A stretch of DNA of 64,000 nucleotides. It comes from Mytilinidion resinicola (taxonomy: Eukaryota > Ascomycota > Dothideomycetes > Mytilinidiales > Mytilinidiaceae). The stretch lies in NCBI RefSeq assembly GCF_010093595.1, contig NW_022985438.1, positions 416,250 through 480,249 of the forward strand. The letters are read 5' to 3'. The notes under the pieces were generated by a model. That model was not told where the DNA came from. It did not search any database and saw nothing but the letters and a program-made list of their open reading frames with translations. A program made the position numbers and the translations under genes. Below, in pieces: positions 36,710 through 45,396 of the stretch. The stretch's first letter is position 1; each line of letters opens with the position of its first letter.

Positions 36710-37097
36710 TCTAGAGGTGCTTCGATATATTTCCAAAGTCCGTAATTCCTCCGCAAATACGCGCCGAATTAAAAGCTGTGCTTCTTTGCCCACTTGAAAC
36801 TACCCTTAGTGTATGTGCCTATCCCAAGCACGTGGTGGGCTGATTATATCCATCACTGACTGATGCCAAGAATTGGTATTCACTCATGTGACCACGACTG
36901 ACCATAACAAGCACGGACCGACCCGCAAGCGAACAAAATAAAGCTCCGCCGTTGGAACTTCGCTGCTCCATCGACCTTCCAACCTTACACACCTGTATCA
37001 CTCTTTACCTACACTTGTGTCAAGCATTTTGGACGTTGTTCCTACCCTCATATCACGCCTTCCAGCACTTCACTCCTACGATCAACTCGTTTGCACG

Positions 37098-40000
37098 ATG
37101 GCGCCGCGCAAGAAGGCAGCTGTCGCAAGCTCCAACCCTGACCCCGCCCCGGCTGGCAGGCGCTCGACTCGCGGGAGTACCAGAGAAAAAACGGCAGAAG
37201 TCACGAAGAAGGTACCCGAACGCGAGGCCGTTCGCAAAGAGCGAGCAGCATCGCGCGAAGCTTCAGCACCTCCTACAGGCCGTGCTACTCCTAGGGCCGT
37301 ATCGAAAACACGGGCCCCGGCCGCGTCCAAGGCTCCGGCTTCCTCCACTAGAGCTTCTCGAGCTGCTTCGAGAGCTTCAGCTACCCCCGAGTCCACAGTA
37401 GTTAGTGCTTCGACGATAAAGAAGGCTAGTAAAGCAGCAGCAACAAGCAAGGCTGCGAAGCCCGAGCCCAAGGGAAAGAGAAAGATGGGAGTGATTGAGG
37501 AGGAGGAAGAAGACTCGGAGCGGAAAGTAACGCCCGATGGCGATATCATGGATACGACAGAGCTCGATCTCGTGGAACCTGTCCAGGCTCGCAAGAAGGC
37601 CGAACCTCGGCGCAGAGCCGGCAAGCCTGTCCTTACCAACGAGTCCCAGTCTGGCTCTGAGGAACACTGTACACCCGTCGAGCAGCAAACCGAGCCGCAA
37701 GCTGTCGCCACACCTGATCAGCGGTCTATTTCACCCTCTGGCTCCGCCTCATTTTCCGCAAATGCGAAGTCACACCATGCCGAATCCCGCACCCCAAAGC
37801 GAATTCGAACTACTTCGCCTGAAATCGAGCGCAAGCCGACTGGTGAATCTCCGGGTACTAGCGCCTCCAAGCCAACCCATCCCCCCACATCCTCCCCGCA
37901 TGGCCAACAAGATCACAAGCCCGTCGCTGGTGAGCAACAGCCTACCTCCTCCGCCCAGATCGCGCTCGATTCTCCCGCTCTTGGCGTTCTCAGTGGCCAT
38001 ATCCACTCTCCCCAAGCGCCCACCACGCCGCAAAAGAACCCTAAGTCTCATGAGGGAGAGGCTGCTCTAGGAAGGGGTGCCTTTGCTACCACACCTGGAT
38101 CGGCGCCGGACCTGGCGGTCTATTCACCAGCCATCAGCGACTTTGGGACTCCCCAGGGCGCCTCTACTCCAAAGCACACTGGAAGCCCTGTCACCGCTTT
38201 ACACAATGGAGCAGAGTTAGCTGCGAAGCCTTCAGCCGCTGCAGATAGCAGTGAGATGAATTCTCTTTTTCACGATGGCCAGACTCTTATTGACGAGGCA
38301 CCTCAAGATGCTTCCGCTCTCGTCCAAGCTGAAGCTCCAGCAACCGCACTACGCATCGGAGCAGATTCGGCAGCAAGACCCTCCGGCGATGGCGACAAGA
38401 GTGAACATCACTCACTATTCCACGACGGCGAAACTGTCCATGGATCGACCCTTGGCGCACCACCAAACGCTTCCGCGGTACACCACGACCAGCCTGCAGT
38501 CAGCGCGCTACTATCCAGAGTAGCACCAGCGGTCGCTAGCGAGATAGCTTCCGGGTCTACTTTATTTGAAGGCGATACCGAGGATAGTCCTCTGTTCAAA
38601 GCCATGACGGAAGAGGCCGCCAAAGATGGTAGTTGGTGTCACACGGGCACCACGCCGCCTCGCAGCGGCGAGTCTTCATCCACCGCAGATGCTGTAGCAG
38701 GATCTGGTTCAAGCATTGAGTCGAACGTTCCTGTTCGGAGTGGAACTTCCCTGAGCCGCCTCGACGCTCTCAAAACCCCTTCAAAACGCCTACAGAGTCC
38801 GCTTGGTTCGCAGCCTCCGATGACGAACACTTTCTCGGCAGCCCAAGGGATTGCTACGGCTGCAACACCATCCAGATCGCCTGTTGCTACTCTTCCTCCT
38901 AGCGCTTGTGCCGCAGCTTCGAAGCCAGTCGAACCACATATGACACCGTCAAGGCTTCAGGCTCTGGCAACTCCATCTCGCCGTGTCAAGACCCCAGCTG
39001 GCCTTCCGAGCGGATGGAACTCTCCCGTCCCAGCAGATGATGCATCAGTGTGGGATTCACCACGATTCGAATCCGGCGCTGCCGCTGCAGCTGAGTCGTC
39101 CGAGGGTCCTCGAAAGCGTCAAAAGACTGCGCAGAATCAATCACCCCAGCGCCCCGTTCACGACGCGCCAGCCCAGCCATCTTCGACTCCCCTACAACGC
39201 CCACCATTCAAAGTAATCCGCGTCACAAATGGTGGTGATTCGGAAGACATCCACGTCTTCGCCGATGTACTGGCACATTACTCTGCCGTGGCGCGTGATG
39301 TGATCACCCGTGACCCTTTCACCCCTGTGCCCATGGAGGCCCAGAACTTCGACAAGCGTACGATCATGCGCTATATCCAGTGCTTTTCACCAAACCCCCG
39401 CATCGAGCTGCCGAAGCACGACTGGATGGAGGTCGACGTCGGTACTCCCGGGTCTATCGCCGCGCCTGTCATGGGCACAAAGCGCATCAACACTGGCGAT
39501 GGCAAGTGCCCTCCGGGATGCGTGAAGTTCCCTGAGCAAACCGCGTACAAGCTCGTGCCGATCGATTGGGATATGGACTCCCTCTGGGACCTTTACTTCC
39601 TTGCGTTGTGGCTCCAGAGTCCCTCTGTGTGCGACATGGTTGTCGACCAGTGGATCCAATATGCGAAGGACAGCGACGGACACAAGGAGAAGCTGCAGCA
39701 TGAGTTCCCAGATTTCACTAGGAGCGGCTTCCGCACCGCGCGCCTTGCTCCTGTCAGGGAGGAGGACAAGCCTACTTTTCACGAGCTGTGGGACACCGAC
39801 GTCGCGTACATCAACAATCTCTGGGACCCTGAACCGGCTGAGGAGCATGCCCCTGCCTCGCCCGTTCAAGGCCACGGTGCTCGTCATTTCTGGATCCAAC
39901 TCTTCTTGTCGCACCCCGAGGACGCGAAGAAGTACTTCAAGAAGTACCCCATGTCACACTTCGCCGCAAAGTTCCTTCAAGAATTCGCTCCCTTCGCGTT

Positions 40001-40295
40001 TGAAGAGCCAGATCGCAACCCCGGTTGGGAAAACCCGAGCAATATGGACCAGAAGGACTACGACGCGTTCCATTGTGACGAATATCACGACCACACCCGC
40101 CCCTTCTACCGCGGCGAAGATGGAAGCTCGGTGCTGCAGTTCTGCTACGAGCAGCAGTGGGAAGACTGGTTCAGGCAGATCTCCCCCGAAGAGCGACAAA
40201 AGGCGATGCCGAAGGCTGCCCTGCGAGCCAAGAACAAGGACCGACGCGCTCACAAGTTCGCTGTTCGTCATAGGGCGAGGGCCATGAGTGTCTAG
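37098..40295 (+). CDS. Disordered basic protein with BTB/BACK-like C-terminal region
   Basis: A single exon of 1065 aa. The ATG at 37098 follows in-frame open sequence that lacks another ATG. The first ~130 residues are basic and Ala/Thr/Ser-rich (MAPRKKAAVASSNPDPAPAG); the middle is disordered and contains two pairs of internal repeats (around SLFHDG and SRLxALxTPSxR). The C-terminal ~350 residues are folded-looking, with a BTB-like start (DIHVFADVLAHYSAVARDVI) and a helical block DMDSLWDLYFLALWLQSPSV. No known catalytic motif. It parallels the gene at 23816-26613 in layout and in having the dispersed repeat just beyond its stop codon. Function unknown; nuclear location likely. Confidence 0.85.
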   Translation: MAPRKKAAVASSNPDPAPAGRRSTRGSTREKTAEVTKKVPEREAVRKERAASREASAPPTGRATPRAVSKTRAPAASKAPASSTRASRAASRASATPESTVVSASTIKKASKAAATSKAAKPEPKGKRKMGVIEEEEEDSERKVTPDGDIMDTTELDLVEPVQARKKAEPRRRAGKPVLTNESQSGSEEHCTPVEQQTEPQAVATPDQRSISPSGSASFSANAKSHHAESRTPKRIRTTSPEIERKPTGESPGTSASKPTHPPTSSPHGQQDHKPVAGEQQPTSSAQIALDSPALGVLSGHIHSPQAPTTPQKNPKSHEGEAALGRGAFATTPGSAPDLAVYSPAISDFGTPQGASTPKHTGSPVTALHNGAELAAKPSAAADSSEMNSLFHDGQTLIDEAPQDASALVQAEAPATALRIGADSAARPSGDGDKSEHHSLFHDGETVHGSTLGAPPNASAVHHDQPAVSALLSRVAPAVASEIASGSTLFEGDTEDSPLFKAMTEEAAKDGSWCHTGTTPPRSGESSSTADAVAGSGSSIESNVPVRSGTSLSRLDALKTPSKRLQSPLGSQPPMTNTFSAAQGIATAATPSRSPVATLPPSACAAASKPVEPHMTPSRLQALATPSRRVKTPAGLPSGWNSPVPADDASVWDSPRFESGAAAAAESSEGPRKRQKTAQNQSPQRPVHDAPAQPSSTPLQRPPFKVIRVTNGGDSEDIHVFADVLAHYSAVARDVITRDPFTPVPMEAQNFDKRTIMRYIQCFSPNPRIELPKHDWMEVDVGTPGSIAAPVMGTKRINTGDGKCPPGCVKFPEQTAYKLVPIDWDMDSLWDLYFLALWLQSPSVCDMVVDQWIQYAKDSDGHKEKLQHEFPDFTRSGFRTARLAPVREEDKPTFHELWDTDVAYINNLWDPEPAEEHAPASPVQGHGARHFWIQLFLSHPEDAKKYFKKYPMSHFAAKFLQEFAPFAFEEPDRNPGWENPSNMDQKDYDAFHCDEYHDHTRPFYRGEDGSSVLQFCYEQQWEDWFRQISPEERQKAMPKAALRAKNKDRRAHKFAVRHRARAMSV

Positions 40296-40582
40296 AGGCG
40301 ACGTGTGCGTGTGGAGGTGGGGGGTGAGCATGGCGGTGCTCGTGTCCATGTTTCTCTTTCTTTTTCTTTTTGTGTTCATTACGACTTGAACGTCCCTTTC
40401 CTCAGCCACGACTGAGACGATACCCCTTGTGCTTTTTACTTCTTGTTCCGGTAATAACAGAGCTATGACTCTGCAGAGGGCGAGGCTTGCGATGACACCT
40501 CGGCCCTAGGATTTGTGTCTTTCTTCCCTTTCTTTTTCTTTCTTCATGTACAACCACCCCTCCGTCCCGTCCCGTCCCCCCT

Positions 40583-40795
40583 CTCCCTCATCATTCTTCC
40601 CTCAAAGACTAACCCTTCCACGCAAAGTGGCGCGCAAGACATTGTAGGTCAGCGAGCTTGCCTTGAACCGCACGCGAGGGGTCGCTTCGGCGGTGCTTAC
40701 GCCCTGTATGGACTTGGTTTGCTACGCAGATAGCCGTGTCGAACGCGCCACACCGCGTGGAAGGTTACGTCTTTGGGGACGAATGGTGAGGGAGT
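40583..40795 (+). repeat. Dispersed repeat, copy B
   Basis: Aligns with the reverse complement of 23101-23300. Relative to copy A it carries insertions near 40657-40671 and 40710-40719. Most substitutions are transitions, with T or A in copy B where copy A has C or G (for example CTCAAAGACTAACC against CCCAAGGACCAACC). It begins about 290 bp after the stop codon of the preceding gene. Confidence 0.85.
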
Positions 40796-40942
40796 CTGTG
40801 GGGTTGGAGGGTGATGGAGGTGGTGTGTGTGGCGGATTCATTGGCGGATATGTTGATAATGCGAGAATGATAAGTCATTACCGATAAACTTGAATTAGGG
40901 ACTGTGATGTCTGTGTGAAAGGGCTTGTGACTTGACGTACCG

Positions 40943-41482
40943 CTGTGAGGGGTGGCCCAGCTAGCAGGTAAGCAGTCAGTCAAAACGTAGCCTGATTTCA
41001 ACTGCGTCGACCCCGAAGATCGTGACCACGAATCTAGGTCTGCAAAGTTGCACTTTTGCTCAGTCGACATCACTGTGAGGAGGACCCCAACTAGCAGGTA
41101 TGTAGTCAGTCAAAAGGTAGCCTGATTTGCACTGCGTTAACTCTTATATCGGGACCACGGATTCAGATCTGCAGAGCTGCACTCTTGCGTGCTCGATGCC
41201 ATTGTAAGGGGTGGTCTAGCTAGTCAGTATTCAGTCAGTCAAAAGGTGACCCAATTTACAACGCATTAATCTTTAAATCCTTCAAGGACTCGTATATCCC
41301 ACTTCACGGCTTCCACTCTTGCTCGCTCGAAACCACTGTGAGGAGGAGCTCAGCTAGCAGGTACGTAGTCAGTCAAAAGGTAGCCGAATATCCACTGTGT
41401 CGACCTTCAGATCGTGATCACGGAGCTAGTTCTGCAGAGCTGTAGTCTTGCTCTCTCGACGGCGCTGTGAGGAGTGGCCCAA
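40943..41482 (+). repeat. Tandem array of ~130-bp units
   Basis: Four full units start at 40943, 41073, 41202 and 41336, and a partial fifth at 41465; spacings are 130, 129, 134 and 129 bp. Each unit begins CTGTGAGGAG/GTGG, then CTAGCAGGTA and GTCAGTCAAAAGGTAGCC, and ends near CTCTTGCTCGCTCGA. Units differ at many scattered positions, mostly transitions, so the array is old. No protein is encoded consistently. Confidence 0.9.
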
Positions 41483-41688
41483 TCTTTACAGGGTCATTGT
41501 ATCATTTCCATCTTACTAAATGCCCCAGATATCTGTTAAGATGAGGCACTCACGGTCGATCGGGAAGAGATCAGTCAATCATAGAATCGCTACCAATGCA
41601 TTCATGCCAGAAGAAGAACAGGGTTTTCCTCGATACCAGCCTAAAACTCCGAGTACCGCACCCAAAAGAAGACCACCTTCACGACTGC

Positions 41689-42484
41689 TTAGAATTGATC
41701 TAGCCCAGAGTCAGCGAAGAGAAGACTAATAAAAGACTATATCTACACCAACTCACCTAGCGTCATGCTCATGGAAACATCGGTATTCTCCACCATCTTC
41801 ATGAACTCCTCAAAGCTGATCTTGCCGTCGCCGTCGAGATCTGCCTCCATGATGGTCTTGTCTACGATCTGCACCGCTTGTCAGCTTTCAGGCGTCTAGA
41901 GGTATCCCATGACCTCTCCTGTGTGCCGAACACATACCTGCTGTAGCTGCTGATCCTTCAAATTGCTCCCCACCATCATCTTCAACACAATGAACAGCTC
42001 GCCGTTGCTTATGAACCCATCCCGATCGATATCGTACACCTTGAACGCAAACCTCAGCTTCTCCTCCTTGTTCCCCTTGGCGCTGAACGCGCTGAGGCCG
42101 GACACGAACTCCTGGAAGTCGACGTCTCCGCCGCCGTCCTCGTCGAAGATGGCGATCATGCGGGTGGCGAGCGGGTTGGAGGAGACTTGTGGAAGGGCGA
42201 GGAACTCGTCACGCTCGATGGTACCGGAGTTGTCCTACGCAATTCAACTATATTAGCCCAAACTCCTCCAAGACGATAGAGACGTATTCAAGAAGTATCA
42301 CGTACCTTGTCCAGCTTCATAAACCGCTTGCGCAGCCTGTCCACCTCATCGCGATCAACTACACTTCCGTCAGCCTGACATTCTGCACCAGGCACACGCG
42401 CGGCGGCAACCACCGCGAGACGGGCGACGCACAATTGGACCCCGAGGCAATATTGTCCAGTATGGCGGAGTTAGCGTTCCCCAT
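41689..42484 (-). CDS. cnb1: Calcineurin regulatory subunit B
   Basis: Five coding exons (42433-42484, 42306-42358, 41938-42234, 41757-41868, 41689-41699) give 174 aa, the usual length. The N-terminus [11 protein letters not shown] carries the myristoylation signal MGxxxS. Four EF-hands are visible, with calcium loops such as [12 protein letters not shown] (split by an intron), [24 protein letters not shown] and [12 protein letters not shown]. The last coding exon encodes only the end of Asp plus Gln-Phe-stop and restores the conserved C-terminus MTLDQF. The protein activates the calcineurin A phosphatase in response to calcium and controls stress responses, growth and virulence in fungi. It is head-to-head with a small conserved gene, with 217 bp between start codons. 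Confidence 0.97.
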
Positions 42485-42701
42485 CGCGAATAGTACGCCT
42501 TTCGGGTGCGGATGCGGTGGTAGGAGGAGGGGAGGGGTCGTCGTCGATTCTCAGCACGTCCATCCCACACCCACTAGCGCGCGATCTTGCCGAAACGTTA
42601 ATCCGAACCGAGATCGATCGCGAAAGTGAAAGGAAGCTCCATCCGAGGTGCGGATACCTCATATCATCGCCTCCAACATCGAATTGGAGCTGCATACGAA
42701 G
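42485..42701. promoter_or_regulatory. Bidirectional promoter of calcineurin B and a small conserved gene
   Basis: Only 217 bp separate the two divergent start codons, so the core promoters must overlap or adjoin. Confidence 0.7.
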
Positions 42702-43376
42702 ATGGCTTCCAACGCCCCCATGGAGATCGCCTCAGCGATCCAGTCGGCGTCCATAAACCGCCACCCGGACCCCGCGCACGACATCAATCCCTCGACCGCC
42801 GCGAGCCAGAAGCAGCCCGTTACGATATCCTCCTCGCCCGCCGCATCAGACGTCGCGGAAGATGAGATCCCCGTGTCGATACTCAATCCCGTGCCGAGGC
42901 GGGCGGCGATGCCGCCGTTGCCGGACATGCGGTTCGAGCAGAGCTATTTGAAGCGGATTGAGAAGGCGGAGAGCTGGCAGGGCGTGCTGTGGATAACGTT
43001 TAGAGACGAGGTGGGTTCCGTTCGACGTCTTGGAAGTCTGGAGATTTGACAAACTCATGTGGTTCTGCAGGTTGTGTTCGCTCTAGGACAAGGCATGCTG
43101 TGGACCCTCGCGCTGTCCGGATGGAAGCACTGGAATCGCTCGGCCAAGTTCAGTGGTCGTAGCGTAGGCACGCGCCTTCGGAGGTGGTGGTGGGGGGTCA
43201 ACAACTGGGAAGTGCCGAAGGAGCGGGGCTTGAATGACACGAAGCTTGCGGCAGAAGTGAAGGAGGTGAGTAGGAGCTTCACGAAGGTTTGAAGCGCTAG
43301 TCCCTGGGAAGCAAACGAGGTCTAACCTGCGTTATAGTTCTACCAAGGAGAGTTCTCTAGTGCAGCTCAGGATTGA
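42702..43376 (+). CDS. Small conserved fungal protein, unknown function
   Basis: Exons 42702-43010, 43071-43265 and 43338-43376, both introns in phase 0, give 180 aa. It contains HPDPAHDINPSTAAS, PPLPDMRFEQSYLKRIE and a Trp-rich helical segment (RRWWWGVNNWEVPKERG) near the end. This pattern resembles a family of short uncharacterised fungal proteins (possibly DUF1770; the name is from memory and needs checking). The segment WQGVLWITFRDEVVFALGQG may be a membrane-associated helix. No enzymatic motif is seen. Confidence 0.75.
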
Positions 43377-43819
43377 GAGTTGGCAAGGTGTATGATACAG
43401 TCGTAAAGGCAGCATTGCAGGCGTTCTCAGAGTCCACCTTCATTCATAGAAAGATAGTATATGATCAGACAGTACCGAACTAAGCTGCTCTTCGGTGGCC
43501 TTGAACATCATCAAACCACCAGAATCAGTGGGAAGAGCAGGTTGAGAACTCGGCCTTATCAAGTATCGCCTCTGAAAATGCTGAAAGAACCGTAGATCAG
43601 CTCCTAGTCTGTGTTTCACTCGCATCAAGTATGCTTTAGAAGTTCAATGTCACGAGAAAAATAAGGGACTGAAGCAGAGTTGTATTAGCCATAATAGAAT
43701 AGACTAAGGAAGAGTATGAAACGGCTGGCTCATGCTCAAATCAATGGACAAATATCAGATGAAACGGTCTCTGCCACTCCTTCAATCCTGACACAAACGA
43801 ATGTCTCGATTGTGAACCA
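43377..43819. other. Intergenic, convergent 3' region
   Basis: About 440 bp between two convergent 3' ends; nothing recognisable. Confidence 0.5.
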
Positions 43820-44626
43820 CTAAAAGAGTGCCGGTGCTCCTCTCCCGCTATTACACTTGAAACAAAGTGGCCGGAGGTTGACCAAACTGTTCATGCACCG
43901 CTCTTTCAGCGCCTTCTCCATTCCCGCCGCAACCACCAAGCTGTAAAATATCTGGCCGTCCTGGTTCAATGTATAGCGGTCGTCAAGGGTTGCGTCAGTA
44001 AAGACACTCGGTATGGTTGCGGGATGCTTGATCGGGACAGTGCTGATGGGAAGGGCGGCTCCTTCATTGTCCACGAGGAACCTGAACATTCCAGCCTGGA
44101 GCCCATCTTTGTGTTCCTTAGCCGTCTTTATCGCTGCCGTAAGCATGGAAGACTTCTGTCCCTTCCCATATCCTTCAGTCATCTCGAAAACCCGCAAGAC
44201 CTTTGCAATGGCTTCGCAGTTGCCCTGCATCTTGAGCCCTTGCTGTGGTCGAGTGTGGTCTACAGAAATGTGCTCGAGTGCGAAAATTGTGCCGCAGAAA
44301 TGACAAGGCAATGCGTCCACTGTCCTCTCCTCCGTCCAGGTATTGACGGCGACCTCCATTGTCTTGGACCGGAGACCGTACATACGTCGGAAAAGCGTGT
44401 GGTCCTTGATATCGCGGTATGTTGAGTTGGTCTTTGACAAGGTGTCGATAGCCTTTGCGATGGCGGTTATGTCGTTGATGACTTGCTGGTTCAGAATGGA
44501 CGTTGCGTTTGGGATCTCCGCATGTCTCCCGCGGTGGATAGTGTATAGGGGAATAGTGAGGGGCTCTTTTAGCAGCGCGAGTTTACTGCTCACAAACGGC
44601 AGGTGATTGTTCGAAGATTGTTCCAT
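43820..44626 (-). CDS. HNH-endonuclease-like Cys4 protein
   Basis: A single exon of 268 aa. The C-terminal two thirds carry a zinc-ribbon/HNH pattern: C108-x2-C111, then SVDHTRP (Asp-His at 123-124) and NLRPLCFKCN (Asn250, C255-x2-C258, Asn259). This order is that of HNH nucleases in which two CxxC pairs hold a structural zinc and the central DH provides the catalytic histidine. A ~110-residue insertion between DH and the second CxxC is longer than usual. The N-terminal ~100 residues are helical and unassigned. In bacteria such proteins act in restriction or mobile elements; a role in a fungal nucleus is unknown. The family call rests on the motif only. Confidence 0.6.
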   Translation of the reverse strand: MEQSSNNHLPFVSSKLALLKEPLTIPLYTIHRGRHAEIPNATSILNQQVINDITAIAKAIDTLSKTNSTYRDIKDHTLFRRMYGLRSKTMEVAVNTWTEERTVDALPCHFCGTIFALEHISVDHTRPQQGLKMQGNCEAIAKVLRVFEMTEGYGKGQKSSMLTAAIKTAKEHKDGLQAGMFRFLVDNEGAALPISTVPIKHPATIPSVFTDATLDDRYTLNQDGQIFYSLVVAAGMEKALKERCMNSLVNLRPLCFKCNSGRGAPALF

Positions 44627-45396
44627 AATGCAAATGGAGAGTCGGAGGGCGGGTCTGAGAAATGATTGGAGCGCTTAAGAAAGGATGGGTTGACTGGGTC
44701 TGGATGATGAGGAACCAAGACGCAGAAGAGACATTTATACATGTAATCACAAGATTTAGGAGGAGAATTGGCATATTGGACGCCCTCAGCGCACCCAGCT
44801 AGGGGAGACCTTCGGAGCGGCCCTCAGCGGAGGAGAGAAACATCAGCCAGCCTCTTGAAGCACTCCCCATTCTTTCTCGTGCTATTGAGGAGGACTAGAA
44901 CTTTCTTCCTATCCAAATTGGGGGAAGCGACGCCTAGAAGGGAAGGCAATGCAGCAAGGATGTAGAATCAGGGTGATGGGCTGGCGGAAATTCCGCTCTC
45001 GACTGCAGGCGTTAGCGAAACATACCCCAGACTGGGCCATGCTCCAGCTGCCGAAGCGGCACTCCCGAGCAGGGTGGCTGAGACAGCCGCCCGGAGGTCC
45101 GGATCCGGGAGCTTGGCTGCATCGTCGTCCCCACCTGTTCATGATTTCAGGTCTAGATCTTGGTCCTATGCATGCTTCTGAGGTACTCTGCAGCTAGTTT
45201 CGAGGCGCTATTCATACTTCAGCTCAGCCATCATTCAGAAAAGTATCATCGTTCGCGTAGTCCGGACTTCACTTCCAGATGAACTACATTAGAATTCAGC
45301 TCTAGATGCTCTAGATTTAGCAAATTGGTATCCTACTTTAGTATAGCATCAAGCTGAGCTCTCCACCATTTGCTTCTGCGCGACGTCCGAGTCTTA
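44627..45396. other. Intergenic region
   Basis: About 770 bp between the HNH-like gene start and the 3' end of the next gene on the same strand. Only short, unsupported open frames. Confidence 0.5.

Larger units (their letters stand above)
36159..37097. other. Intergenic region with an unexplained minus-strand reading frame
   Basis: About 940 bp. On the minus strand, 36303 to about 36709 stays open with plausible codon use (C-terminal ...ITKRMSLWHS), but no start or upstream exon could be defined. It also holds a CACGTG pair. The 3' part is the likely promoter of the next gene. Confidence 0.4.

Noticed and set aside
41516..41532. Alternative last exon of calcineurin B ending in DIWGI
   Set aside because: It splices in frame, but the nearer acceptor at 41700-41701 gives the family-conserved MTLDQF end and the canonical 174-residue length.
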